From contig NZ_JADEXS020000001.1 in assembly GCF_015207005.2 (NCBI RefSeq), positions 3,658,001 to 3,722,000 of the forward strand: 64,000 nucleotides of DNA, read 5' to 3'. The stretch comes from Desmonostoc muscorum LEGE 12446. GTDB taxonomy: Bacteria > Cyanobacteriota > Cyanobacteriia > Cyanobacteriales > Nostocaceae. Each line of letters opens with the position of its first letter. The stretch's first letter is position 1. Below, piece by piece: positions 54,206 through 63,210 of this stretch. Position numbers and translations under genes: made by a program. The notes under the pieces are model-generated. The model searched no databases and had not been told where the DNA came from. It saw nothing but the letters and a program-made list of their open reading frames with translations.

Positions 54206-56560
54206 TTACTCATCCTCCCCATAAGGGTCTAAGTCATCGGATTCAATGTCATTTGCTAAGTAGAGGTCTGAAATATCGTCATTTGAGCCACTACCAGCTA
54301 AGCCTTTGGCTACACCATCGCTACCAACAGTTACCAAATCAATTTGCTGACGGTAGTAATCAACACTCTTAACTTGCACAGCTACGCGATCGCCTAGTCG
54401 ATAGGAGGCACGATTTTTCCGACCAAATAGTGCTTGCTGTCTGGCGCGATATTCATACCAATCATCTTTGAGAGAACTGACATGTACCAATCCTTCTACC
54501 CTCAGGGGTACACCAGGATTACTGGTGGAGTCAACCGCCTCTGCTGGTACTTCAATTTCCACAAAGAAACCGTAGGATTGAACACCGGTAATCACGCCTT
54601 GAAATACCTCGCTAATCCGCTGCTTCATCAGTTGGGCTTTTTGCAGTCCTGCTAAATCAGCTTCGGCTTCTTGGACTTCTTTTTCTCGGTCATTGATTTG
54701 GACAATTACCCTAGTCAAATCGCTTTGGAGTTCTTGTTGCAATTCTGGGGGTAAAACGTTCCAGTTAATTTCTGCGTGGCTGGAGGAATGGCGCAAGTTA
54801 ACTCGCTCTCTCACACGGGTGTTACGGCGATCGCGTCCATGTTCGAGTAGTGTATAATACACTCTCTGCATCAGCAAATCTGGGTAACGCCGCAAGGGGG
54901 CACTAAAATGGATATATTGCCCTAGTGCTAGACCGAAGTGAGATCCTTTGGTGGTACTGTATGCAGACGGTTTGAGAGTATCTTGCAACAAATAGGTAAG
55001 GACTTGCTCAGAGGCAGATTCGGCAAAAGCTCTAGTTAAATGTTGATAATCTAAAGGTTGGATATCTACTTCTGGATCTATGGCTAGGTCAACGCCTAAA
55101 TTGATTGCCAATTTCAGCATTTCCTGGACATCTTCAATATCGGGTGTGCCTTGGACTCGCCAGATAGCCGGAACACCAAGGGCGTTTAAGTGAGTGGCTA
55201 TTAGTTGGTTAACTAGCAGCACTAACTCAGTCATTAGCGATCGCACGGGTAAATCATTTACCACCACAGCCCCAAGAATTCCCTCATCATAATAAGGATT
55301 TTGGCTGGGCGGCAGATTCAATTGGAGGCTACCACGATTTAACCTTACCTGTTTTAAATCTCTTTGCAAGGCTTGGAGGTTTTGTAGTATCTCCAACGCC
55401 TCTGGAGATTGATTGTGAAATTCACCAGAAAGAATTTCCTCGGCTTGTTCTGTAGTTAGTGCAGTTTCGACGTTGATGACGCTGGGTTGAATTTCCCAGT
55501 CCACTATTTGTCCTGATTGGGGATCGATGGTAATTAGAAAAGAGATGGTTAAGCGATCGCTTTTTGGTACTAAAGAACAGCGTTCTGCCACACTTGGTGG
55601 CAACATTGGCAATATTAATTCTCCCAAATACACTGATTTGCCTCGTTTGAGTGCTTCTCTATCTAGGGCTTCGTCAGGTTGGACAAAGTGAGAAACATCA
55701 GTGATATGAACTCCCAAAAGCCAATTTCCGCTGGGGTTTCTTTCTAAACTAAAGGCATTTTCGATTACTTTGGTGTCACCATTTACTCCTTCAATGGTGA
55801 CAGTATATACATTACGTAAATCTAAGCGATTTTTCAGGTCTGCTTTTAAGAGCTTTTTAGGCAACTTGCCAGCGGCTTCGAGGACGTTATCCGGGAAAGT
55901 ACGGGAAAGGTCGTGTTTGCATGTTACTAAGTCTATATCAGCAGCAGCTTCGGCATCACTGCCGAGGATTTGCACTACTCTACCCAAGGGGGGGTATTGA
56001 GCTAACGGGTAACGCAAGACTTCCACATGGGCGAGGTGATCGATCGCTTCTTCTAATTTGGCACCGTTGGCTTGAATCTTGAGTTCAAACAGCAGTCGAT
56101 CATCTAAGGGGACAGCCCGAAAACCGGTTTCTACCTGCTTAATTCGTGCCAGTAATGTGTGGTTGGAACGTTCTAAAATTAGCTTCACCTCTCCTTCTGG
56201 GGAGCGGCGACGACTGCCTTCTTTGAGGACTCTGACCAAAACGCGATCGCCATTCCAAGCATTACTCAGATGACTTTCCCGAATGTAAATATCCTCAGCT
56301 CCTTCCACATCTTGAATAGCAAAGCAAAAACCCTTACTAGAACAACGGAGTTTTGCCTCGATGATTCCCTCTTCTAAAACACGGCGATATTTGCCCCGTT
56401 CTTTCACCAAAATACCGATTTTTTCGAGAACATCTAAGGCTATGTGAAGTTTTTGTAAGCTTTTTTCATCTTCACAACCAAGTTTCTTTTCCAAAACTTT
56501 ACGAGCCACCAATTTATCATCGGTGAAATTGGCAAGGAGTGTAGCGATTGAAAATTCCAT
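54206..56560 (-). CDS. rnr: Ribonuclease R/II family exoribonuclease
   Basis: 784 residues. The N-terminal helix-turn-helix-like and cold-shock-type OB domains are followed by the RNB catalytic domain. It contains LLGVHITDVSHFVQPDEALDREALKRG and YLGELILPMLPPSVAERCSLVP, with the conserved Asp cluster, and later HFGLALGQYIHFSAPLRRYPDL. A C-terminal S1 domain (FQGVITGVQSYGFFVEIEV) and acidic tail follow. It degrades RNA 3' to 5'. The upstream region has a structured RNA candidate. ubiX follows. Confidence 0.93.
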   Translation of the reverse strand: MEFSIATLLANFTDDKLVARKVLEKKLGCEDEKSLQKLHIALDVLEKIGILVKERGKYRRVLEEGIIEAKLRCSSKGFCFAIQDVEGAEDIYIRESHLSNAWNGDRVLVRVLKEGSRRRSPEGEVKLILERSNHTLLARIKQVETGFRAVPLDDRLLFELKIQANGAKLEEAIDHLAHVEVLRYPLAQYPPLGRVVQILGSDAEAAADIDLVTCKHDLSRTFPDNVLEAAGKLPKKLLKADLKNRLDLRNVYTVTIEGVNGDTKVIENAFSLERNPSGNWLLGVHITDVSHFVQPDEALDREALKRGKSVYLGELILPMLPPSVAERCSLVPKSDRLTISFLITIDPQSGQIVDWEIQPSVINVETALTTEQAEEILSGEFHNQSPEALEILQNLQALQRDLKQVRLNRGSLQLNLPPSQNPYYDEGILGAVVVNDLPVRSLMTELVLLVNQLIATHLNALGVPAIWRVQGTPDIEDVQEMLKLAINLGVDLAIDPEVDIQPLDYQHLTRAFAESASEQVLTYLLQDTLKPSAYSTTKGSHFGLALGQYIHFSAPLRRYPDLLMQRVYYTLLEHGRDRRNTRVRERVNLRHSSSHAEINWNVLPPELQQELQSDLTRVIVQINDREKEVQEAEADLAGLQKAQLMKQRISEVFQGVITGVQSYGFFVEIEVPAEAVDSTSNPGVPLRVEGLVHVSSLKDDWYEYRARQQALFGRKNRASYRLGDRVAVQVKSVDYYRQQIDLVTVGSDGVAKGLAGSGSNDDISDLYLANDIESDDLDPYGEDE

Positions 56561-56769
56561 GCAGTGAACCGACCTTTGGTCAAAACATCATTTTTTTAAT
56601 CTGGTTCTTTCCTGTATGCCCTCACCAAAGAAGGTAAAAAGTAACCTCTGTCGGCTGACAAAGAGTTAAGGAGAAAGGGGAAAAAGACCTATCTTGAGAC
56701 CTTTCCCCTTTTTTCCTTTTAAGCTTTCCCTTCTTGTGTTTTCCCTTTCACCTTTACCCTTATTCAGAG

Positions 56770-56990
56770 CCTAAAGGGTTTCGACGGCTTACAGAAACAA
56801 GCTGGAAACGAATTGCCCTGAGGCAAGGCTTCCTAAGTTCCAAGGAAAGGAAGCCAACCTACCCTTACGGGAAACTACTCCCGAAGTTGTATTGAGCCGA
56901 GGAAGCCGACCCACAGACAACTCTGGGCGTTTTTTGGACTTCTCACTGCACGATGCTCTCAGAGTTAGCCTGGGTTTAAATCCCTTCATC
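56770..56990 (-). ncRNA. Structured RNA candidate, possibly HEARO/omega-RNA-like
   Basis: Consecutive stem-loops lie at 56813–56826 (TTGCC...GGCAA), 56827–56855 (GGCTTCC...GGAAGCC), 56868–56883 (CGGGA...TCCCG) and 56910–56927 (CCCACAG...CTCTGGG, one mismatch). Read on the minus strand, it has the compact order of hairpins and segments such as CCCGTAAGGGTAGGTTGGC and GTCGAAACCCTTTAGG, reminiscent of HEARO elements (omega-RNAs of IscB-type proteins). No IscB gene is adjacent. Strand and family are uncertain; 6S, RNase P and tmRNA were considered and do not match. Confidence 0.4.
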
Positions 56991-57489
56991 TAACCAAACT
57001 TAGAAAGTACGCCTGATTAAGATTTAGCCTTGCTAGGTAATTACGCGACGGTTTTTGAGAAGCTGGGTTTGGAGAACTCTCCATGCTGCCCAAAGCGCTA
57101 TGCAGGGGAGCCACTGCGGTCTTGGGGTCTCCCCAAGTAGAGCAAGTGGCGTCTAAACCACAGGTGTTTGATTGTCTAGATTGAAGGTAATTTTACGCCA
57201 TTAGACTCTGATTTTTAACTAGGAGGAACTGCTGGTAAACCCAATTTTTCCACACGTAGAATCGGTAACAATTAGGTGAGCAGCTTAATAAGCAGTGAGG
57301 GCGAACCTTATCTTCATTATTGTAGATTTAGAGCGCACTTCCAGAAAATAGTTCTAGACATTATGTTGGGTAATTAGTATAGCATTACAGACCAGACTAC
57401 CCAGGTAAGTTGGCACTCGCCAACAATTTCCTCAAAAAAGAGCTACTGCTACAATTGGGACACGGGGCAAAGCAAGAATATTACTTTAG

Positions 57490-57625
57490 GGCATGGGGCA
57501 TAGGGCATAGGGCATTGGGTATGGGAAGGGGTGGGAGGAGTGGGAAGCTTTTTTATAATCTCCCTCATCTCCCTCATCTCCCTCATCTCCCTCATCTCCC
57601 CCCGCCCCACTCCCCCCTCCCCACT
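57490..57625. repeat. Short-repeat array upstream of 57650 gene
   Basis: gggcata/gggcatt units on the left and four ctccctcat units then ccccactcccc units on the right. It ends directly before the start of the next gene, providing most of its leader. Confidence 0.75.
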
Positions 57626-57649
57626 CCCCTTTAGATTGGTAACAGTATT

Positions 57650-58534
57650 ATGTTGGCTCAATTCCAGAGCTTGTATCCCAACGGCAATCTGATTTCTGAA
57701 TTAATCCAAATTTTTCAAGGAAAATATATTGTCCGGGCAAGCGTACAAATTGAAGGTGTAACCCGTGCTACCGGTATGGCAGCAGCAGAAACAATAGAAG
57801 CAGCAGAAGACGAAGCCAGAACCAGGGCGTTGATGGTTTTGGGAATCACTAATGCGCCACAGCAATCAATTTCTCAGGCACAGCTAAATCCTTCCTCGAA
57901 CACCAAATCAGGATTGAGTGAGTCTACTTATTCACCTACAAAAAATGAGGATTTTGTTGCTGGTCAGTGGTCAACTGTCACCGACAGAGAAATATCCATG
58001 CCGTCTTCCAGACAACGGAACATCAAACTAGAACCAGTAACAACTGAAAATTTACATGCACCAGCGGCGACCAGCAGAATAGAACTCACAACTGACACGC
58101 CAAGCACAACCGATACCTACAGCGAAGATTTAGGGCAACAGTTTGCTTTGACTGCTAACCGACAGCTAGAATTTGATCCTCCAGTGGAAAACTCAGAAAC
58201 GATCTATGGTAATCAGATAGAAAATCAAAGCTTTCCAGGAATTTCTGCTAGTAATGTCACACCATTTACACCTCGGAACTATAATCCCCAAGAGGATGCA
58301 GTCCCGCAAATAAGTACAGGCAAGAGAAAGAAAAAAGCTGAACCCGTAGATTTATCCGATGTAATTGCCAAAACAGATGTCGAACTTCAGCGTTTAGGCT
58401 GGACACCAGACCAGGGGAGGGAACATCTGATTAAAACCTATGGCAAGCGGGGGCGTACTTTGCTGACTGAAGAAGAATTGCACGGATTTCTTAAATACCT
58501 CCAATCTCAGCCAGACCCATTAGCAGGATTTTGA
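57650..58534 (+). CDS. Conserved cyanobacterial protein with dsRBD/Rad52-like N-terminal motif
   Basis: 294 residues. The N-terminal ~70 residues (GKYIVRASVQIEGVTRATGMAAAETIEAAEDEARTRALMVLGI as an alpha/beta unit) resemble the single-strand-binding/dsRBD-like fold seen in Rad52-type proteins. The middle is low complexity, Ser/Thr-rich and presumably disordered. The C-terminal ~55 residues (DVIAKTDVELQRLGWTP, QGREHLIKTYGKRGRTLLTEEELHGFL) form a conserved helical module. A role in DNA or RNA binding is an inference. It starts immediately after a repeat array. Confidence 0.7.
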   Translation: MLAQFQSLYPNGNLISELIQIFQGKYIVRASVQIEGVTRATGMAAAETIEAAEDEARTRALMVLGITNAPQQSISQAQLNPSSNTKSGLSESTYSPTKNEDFVAGQWSTVTDREISMPSSRQRNIKLEPVTTENLHAPAATSRIELTTDTPSTTDTYSEDLGQQFALTANRQLEFDPPVENSETIYGNQIENQSFPGISASNVTPFTPRNYNPQEDAVPQISTGKRKKKAEPVDLSDVIAKTDVELQRLGWTPDQGREHLIKTYGKRGRTLLTEEELHGFLKYLQSQPDPLAGF

Positions 58535-58540
58535 TTTCCA

Positions 58541-58700
58541 ACTGGTAAATCAAGTTTTGAACTTCTAAATCAAGTTTTGGACTTCTAAATCAAGTTTTGG
58601 ACTTCTAAATCAGGTTTTGAACTTCTAAATCAAGTTTTGGACTTCTAAATCAGGTTTTGAACTTCTAAATCAAGTTTTGGACTTCTAAATCAGGTTTTCA
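58541..58700 (+). repeat. 20-bp tandem repeat, eight units
   Basis: The unit ACTTCTAAATCAAGTTTTGG recurs without spacers at 58561, 58581, 58601, 58621, 58641, 58661 and 58681, with a degenerate first unit at 58541. Units alternate between an aagttttgg and an aggttttga ending. It fills the gap between the stop codon at 58534 and a strong terminator. Confidence 0.93.
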
Positions 58701-58704
58701 AGTC

Positions 58705-58745
58705 AAATAACCCCTCTTCAGTTATGAAGAGGGGTTATTTTTAGG
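58705..58745. terminator. Strong bidirectional terminator between 57650 gene and clpP
   Basis: AAATAACCCCTCTTC (58705–58719) pairs perfectly over 15 bp with GAAGAGGGGTTATTT (58726–58740) across a 6-nt loop, with T-rich flanks on both strands. It can terminate the plus-strand gene and the convergent clpP transcript. Confidence 0.92.
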
Positions 58746-58793
58746 GTTTAAGGGAAGTGAAAGTGGTAAATCATCATTTACCAATCGTGACTA

Positions 58794-59405
58794 TTAATGA
58801 AGAACAGCAACTGCTGGACGGCTACCAGCCGCATGGCGGTCAATCACTTGGTCAATCAAGCCATATTCTTTAGCTTCTTCTGGCGACATGAAAAAGTCGC
58901 GTTCAGTATCTTCAGCAATGCGCTCAATTGGTTGACTAGTATGTTCAGCTAAATACTCATTTAACCGCCGCTTGTGGTAGAGAATTTCCCGCGCCTGAAT
59001 TTCAATATCAGTCGCCTGTCCTTGAGCGCCGCCTAGAGGTTGGTGAATCATAATCCGAGAATGAGGTAGACTCATCCGCTTACCCTTAGCACCAGCGCTG
59101 AGGAGGAAAGCACCCATACTCGCCGCCAACCCAGTACAAATGGTACAAACATCAGGGCGAATGTGTTTCATGGTGTCAAAAATACCCATGCCAGCCGTCA
59201 CCGAACCACCGGGAGAATTGATGTACATATAAATGTCTTTCTCCGAGTCTTCAGCATCCAAATACAGCAGTTGGGCAACAATCAAGTTAGCAATGTTGTT
59301 GTCAACTTGTTGTCCCAAAAAGATGATGCGCTCACGCAACAGCCGTGAGTAGATGTCAAAGGCGCGTTCACCTCGACCCGATTGTTCAATAACGATAGGA
59401 ATCAT
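58794..59405 (-). CDS. clpP: ATP-dependent Clp protease proteolytic subunit
   Basis: 203 residues. The catalytic triad is visible as Ser96 (GLAASMGAF), His121 (IMIHQPLGG) and Asp170 ([12 protein letters not shown]). [18 protein letters not shown] is the oxyanion-side motif. It forms the tetradecameric protease with ClpC/ClpX ATPases. It is one of several cyanobacterial ClpP paralogues; which one cannot be told from this window because no clpX or clpR is adjacent. Confidence 0.95.
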   Translation of the reverse strand: MIPIVIEQSGRGERAFDIYSRLLRERIIFLGQQVDNNIANLIVAQLLYLDAEDSEKDIYMYINSPGGSVTAGMGIFDTMKHIRPDVCTICTGLAASMGAFLLSAGAKGKRMSLPHSRIMIHQPLGGAQGQATDIEIQAREILYHKRRLNEYLAEHTSQPIERIAEDTERDFFMSPEEAKEYGLIDQVIDRHAAGSRPAVAVLH

Positions 59406-59687
59406 GGAAGCGTGTTTGTGGCTATATTAAATACATTTTATCGATGAGAACGGGAAACTGGAGTTTATCTCTGTTGTTCTCTGGCAGATAAGAAATAGAA
59501 TTCTAACCCTTTTGATCGCTAGTTGCACTCAGGGCACTTTTTAACAGCAAAAGGTGTCTAAGAAAATATGCCCGTTTAGGGAAGAACAATCAAAAAACTC
59601 TGAGTGTTGCCAAGGTCATATCTCAACGTTTGCTGTATGACTTTGACGATGTGGTGATTAGACTGATAACCGAAATTCGACTTGCTT

Positions 59688-59749
59688 GGGGAATTCTGGT
59701 AAATGAAAGTAATATTTTAAACATTTTTTCAGAATTCCCCAGGGGAATT
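59688..59749. repeat. Overlapping palindromes around GGGGAATTC
   Basis: GGGGAATTCTG (59688–59698) pairs with CAGAATTCCCC (59730–59740). The right arm also forms AATTCCCC-A-GGGGAATT (59733–59749) on its own. The two structures are mutually exclusive, like an attenuator, though no gene follows closely. Confidence 0.6.
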
Positions 59750-59849
59750 GTCAAATTATTTTTGTTAGATTCGGTAAATCGATAGTACGAGGTGTATTTA
59801 GAATAACCAGTCCGAATTTTAATGCTATCCATCTAGAGAGAGACGTGCC

Positions 59850-60008
59850 ATGCGGGAAAAACTTGTACAAGCCGCCATCATCACCTTCTTGCTCCACCTG
59901 ATAGCAGGACTTAGCCCAAATACTATAGCTCAGACAAAAACAGCATCACCAGCGCCCCAAACGTCAACAAATATCATCGTCAGTTTGCTATTGCGTACTT
60001 TTCAGTAA
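59850..60008 (+). CDS. Small ORF with signal peptide (52 aa), possibly truncated
   Basis: MREKLVQAAIITFLLHLIAG, LSPNTIAQT, then a short Ala/Thr/Pro stretch and stop. The N-terminus is a good signal peptide with a likely AQ-T cleavage site. Only ~25 mature residues remain, so it may be the remnant of a larger exported protein. A weak GAGAG precedes the ATG. Confidence 0.4.
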   Translation: MREKLVQAAIITFLLHLIAGLSPNTIAQTKTASPAPQTSTNIIVSLLLRTFQ

Positions 60009-60260
60009 AAATATTTTACAAATTGGACAGGTGTAGGTGAACTTCAAGCTGCCGATACGCTTGGATTACCCTCAGGGCGTCTACGTTCCTCAGCCCAACC
60101 TACATCAGTTCTAGTTTTTAACCTTAACTGAACTGTATTTTTTCCTACCCAAAGGATAATCTTCTTGTAGGGTTTCTTTGTTATGTACATAGCAATCTAG
60201 ACTAACACTCCTGGCAAGAGGGTAGACTGAGCAAAGAAGGCAACTCATTTGTATTTGATC

Positions 60261-62333
60261 ATGACTAATCGCCTTGCTGAAGCTAAGAGCCTGTACCTCC
60301 GGAAACACGCCGAAAACCCGATTGACTGGTGGTCTTGGTGTGACGAAGCACTTGCAACTGCAAGGGTGCAAAATAAACCGATTTTTCTGTCCATTGGTTA
60401 CTCTAGTTGCCACTGGTGTACTGTTATGGAAGGCGAGGCTTTTTCTGATCTAGCGATCGCCGATTACATGAATGCCAACTTTCTTCCCATTAAAGTAGAT
60501 CGAGAAGAAAGACCTGACATCGATAGCATCTATATGCAAGCCTTGCAGATGATGAGCGGTCAAGGCGGTTGGCCTTTGAATGTCTTTCTATCCCCTGAGG
60601 ATTTAGTGCCATTTTACGCTGGTACTTATTTTCCTGTAGACCAACGCTATGGTCGTCCTGGCTTTTTGCAAGTGTTGCAAGCACTACGCCGTTACTACGA
60701 TACAGAAAAACAAGATTTACAGCAACGCAAAGCCCTAATTATTGAGTCGCTGCTTACGTCTGCGGTGTTGCAAGATGCGACAACAAACGAAATAGAAGAC
60801 CGTGAATTACTCCGACAAGGTTGGGAAACCAGCACAGGTATAATTACTCCGAATCAAACTGGCAATAGCTTTCCGATGATTCCCTATGCAGAATTAGCAC
60901 TGCGGGGAACTCGATTTAATTTTGAATCTCGGTATGATGGCGAGCAAGTTTGTACCCAGCGGGGACTAGACTTAGCACTGGGAGGGATTTATGACCATGT
61001 GGGCGGTGGGTTTCATCGCTATACTGTTGACCCGACTTGGACAGTACCCCACTTTGAAAAGATGCTCTACGACAATGGACAAATTGTGGAGTATTTAGCT
61101 GGTTTGTGGAGTGCAGGAATACAAGAGCCAGCTTTTGAAAGAGCGATCGCTGGTACCATAGAATGGCTAAAGCGGGAAATGACCGCGCCCGAAGGTTACT
61201 TCTATGCCTCTCAAGATGCCGACAGTTTCACTGAACCCACAGCAGTGGAACCAAAAGAAGGAGCCTTTTACGTCTGGAGTTACAGCGAACTACAACAACT
61301 GTTAACGCCTGAAGAACTCACGGAATTACAACAACAGTTTACGGTAAGTTCTAACGGTAACTTTGAAGGTAAGAATGTTTTACAAAGACGCCATGTCGGG
61401 CAACTGAGTGCAACACTGGAAACAGCACTGAGCAAATTATTTACAGTCCGCTATGGTGCTAGTCCTGAGTCACTTGAAACTTTTCCCCCTGCTCGCAACA
61501 ACCAGGAAGCAAAAACCGCTAACTGGCCAGGTCGCATTCCGTCGGTGACAGATACGAAAATGATTGTGGCCTGGAATAGCTTGATGATTTCTGGTTTAGC
61601 TAGGGCTGCGGGGGTGTTGGGACAACCGCCATACTTGAAACTAGCAGCACAAGCAGCGAATTTCATTTTAGATAATCAATTTGTTGATGGGCGTTTCCAC
61701 CGACTCAACTATCAAGGAGAACCAACAGTTTTAGCTCAGTCTGAAGACTACGCCTTTTTTATTAAAGCTCTCCTGGATTTACAAGCTGCCAACCCTGAGC
61801 ATAAACAATGGTTAGAAAAAGCGATCGCCATTCAAGATGAATTTAACGAATTTCTCTGGAGTGTAGAATTAGGCGGTTATTATAACGCATCGAGCGATTC
61901 TAGTCAAAATCTAATTGTAAGAGAGCGGAGTTATGCGGATAACGCCACAGCATCAGCCAATGGAATTGCGATCGCTAACCTTGTACGTCTCGCCCTACTC
62001 ACCGATAATCTACATTATTTAGATTTAGCGGAACTTGGTTTGAAAGCTTTTAGAAGTGTGATGCATCGCGCTCCTCAAGCTTGTCCCAGCTTGTTTACAG
62101 CCTTGGATTGGTATCGTAATTCTACGTTGATTCGCAGCACAACTGAGCAATTAAACTCTCTCGTCCCCAAGTTTCTGCCGAGTGCTGTCTTTGCTGTAGT
62201 CTCTGATTTACCAGAGGGAAGCGTTGGTTTAGTTTGCCAAGGTTTGAAGTGTCTGACACCAGCAGAAAGTGTAGACCAGTTATTGCAGCAAGTTCAGGAA
62301 AGTCAGAATAGGGGAGTAGGGAGTAGGGAGTAG
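60261..62333 (+). CDS. DUF255 thioredoxin-domain protein (YyaL/SSP411 type)
   Basis: 690 residues from ATG 60261; the four-residue extension from 60249 is not favoured. The N-terminal thioredoxin-like domain begins RLAEAKSLYLRKHAENPIDW, with the redox-like motif SSCHWC near 48–53 and REERPDIDSIYMQALQMM. A six-hairpin-like alpha/alpha domain follows, with PHFEKMLYDNGQIVEYLAG and SQDADSF. The family is widely conserved and its function is not settled. mobA follows after 3 bp, so the two may be co-transcribed. Confidence 0.9.
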   Translation: MTNRLAEAKSLYLRKHAENPIDWWSWCDEALATARVQNKPIFLSIGYSSCHWCTVMEGEAFSDLAIADYMNANFLPIKVDREERPDIDSIYMQALQMMSGQGGWPLNVFLSPEDLVPFYAGTYFPVDQRYGRPGFLQVLQALRRYYDTEKQDLQQRKALIIESLLTSAVLQDATTNEIEDRELLRQGWETSTGIITPNQTGNSFPMIPYAELALRGTRFNFESRYDGEQVCTQRGLDLALGGIYDHVGGGFHRYTVDPTWTVPHFEKMLYDNGQIVEYLAGLWSAGIQEPAFERAIAGTIEWLKREMTAPEGYFYASQDADSFTEPTAVEPKEGAFYVWSYSELQQLLTPEELTELQQQFTVSSNGNFEGKNVLQRRHVGQLSATLETALSKLFTVRYGASPESLETFPPARNNQEAKTANWPGRIPSVTDTKMIVAWNSLMISGLARAAGVLGQPPYLKLAAQAANFILDNQFVDGRFHRLNYQGEPTVLAQSEDYAFFIKALLDLQAANPEHKQWLEKAIAIQDEFNEFLWSVELGGYYNASSDSSQNLIVRERSYADNATASANGIAIANLVRLALLTDNLHYLDLAELGLKAFRSVMHRAPQACPSLFTALDWYRNSTLIRSTTEQLNSLVPKFLPSAVFAVVSDLPEGSVGLVCQGLKCLTPAESVDQLLQQVQESQNRGVGSRE

Positions 62334-62336
62334 AGA

Positions 62337-62963
62337 GTGGCTAAAGATGAAGAAGGTAGCACTGTTAGCTTTACTTGCTGCAAATTAACGGCAATTGTGC
62401 TGGCTGGGGGTAAGAGTTCTCGCATGGGTGAGGATAAAGCCCTGATTCCCATTCAAGGAGTGCCATTGTTGCAGCGGGTTTGTGAAATTGCCAAAGGCTG
62501 TGCTGATAGTGTTTATGTAGTAACTCCCTGGCCAGAACGCTATCAAGATTTGCTTTTACCTGGTTGTCAGTTTATCCAAGAACTGCCTATGTTTGGAGAA
62601 TCTTTAGCCCACGGGCCTCTAGTTGGTTTTGCCCAAGGACTAGCCGAAGTACACACACAATGGGTGCTGTTGTTGGCTTGCGATTTGCCGAGATTGCGGG
62701 TTGAAGTTTTGCAAGAATGGGCAACTAGACTTGATAGCGTCGGGGATAATGCGATCGCAGCTTTAGCTCATCATCCCAAAGGCTGGGAACCTCTGTGTGG
62801 TTTCTATCGCCGTCGCTGTTTGCCGCAACTCCTGGATTTTATCAACCAAGGGGGGCGATCGTTTCAGGAGTGGTTGCGACAACATCCTGTGGAAGTTTTG
62901 CCTCTACTAGAACCGGAAATGCTGTTTAACTGTAATACACCAGAGGACTTGGCTTTAAGTTAA
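62337..62963 (+). CDS. mobA: Molybdenum cofactor guanylyltransferase MobA
   Basis: 208 residues from a GTG start, only 3 bp after the DUF255 gene. The nucleotidyltransferase signature LAGGKSSRMGEDKALIP lies near 21–37, LACDLPRL near 111 and the C-terminal FNCNTPEDL is typical. It transfers GMP to molybdopterin to make the guanine dinucleotide form used by nitrate reductase and similar enzymes. Translational coupling with the preceding gene is likely. Confidence 0.93.
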   Translation: MAKDEEGSTVSFTCCKLTAIVLAGGKSSRMGEDKALIPIQGVPLLQRVCEIAKGCADSVYVVTPWPERYQDLLLPGCQFIQELPMFGESLAHGPLVGFAQGLAEVHTQWVLLLACDLPRLRVEVLQEWATRLDSVGDNAIAALAHHPKGWEPLCGFYRRRCLPQLLDFINQGGRSFQEWLRQHPVEVLPLLEPEMLFNCNTPEDLALS

Positions 62964-63060
62964 TTCCAGCGAAAAATCCAAAATTTAGCAAAAATACAGC
63001 AGAATTCAGAATTCAGGACTAAAAGTGAAGTACAGATCGTTTTGAACCCAATTTTTCGGT

Positions 63061-63120
63061 AAGGGCACAACATTGTTGTGCCCCTACCTGTGTACTTCAT
63101 TTACCTGAAAAACGCTATAT
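63061..63120 (+). repeat. Dispersed hairpin-plus-tail repeat, copy 2
   Basis: AAGGGCACAACATTGTTGTG then CCCCTACC forms a hairpin, and TGTACTTCATTTACCTGAAA with AACGCTATAT follows. It is the same structure as 19232–19305. The tail is also present at 52738–52772. Confidence 0.65.
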
Positions 63121-63210
63121 CTTTTAAACAATACGAAAATCAGGAACTTCAGTTTGTAGATCAGCTAGGATTATTTTTCTTGATTTTTTATTGTTAATTG
63201 CGGATCTGGT

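Larger units (their letters stand above)
56561..57649. other. Long intergenic region upstream of rnr
   Basis: About 1.09 kb. It contains purine/pyrimidine-rich stretches near 56670–56765, the structured RNA candidate (about 56770–56990), a GGTCTTGGGGTCTCCCCAAG palindromic Nostoc repeat (57118–57137) in a larger repeat of about 57090–57150, and a catgggg/ctccctcat repeat array at 57490–57625. No gene of normal size is supported; the 66- and 74-codon frames here are shadows or repeats. Confidence 0.6.
59406..60260. other. Intergenic region upstream of clpP and the DUF255 gene
   Basis: About 850 bp with overlapping palindromes at 59688–59749 and a small secreted ORF at 59850–60008. Near 60030–60110 is an intergenic-type gtaggtgaacttcaagct repeat-like stretch. 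Confidence 0.5.

Noticed and set aside
56763..57000. tmRNA (because of a GGGTTTCGACG stretch and a GGGTTTAAATCCC arm)
   Set aside because: No tag-peptide frame, no CCA-ended acceptor pairing, and it differs from the Nostoc ssrA sequence I know.
57410..57634. 74-codon plus-strand ORF
   Set aside because: Encoded mostly by the ctccctcat array (HLPHLPHLP), with no independent support.
58541..58700. CRISPR array
   Set aside because: The 20-bp units are contiguous with no spacers and no cas genes are nearby; it is a simple tandem repeat.
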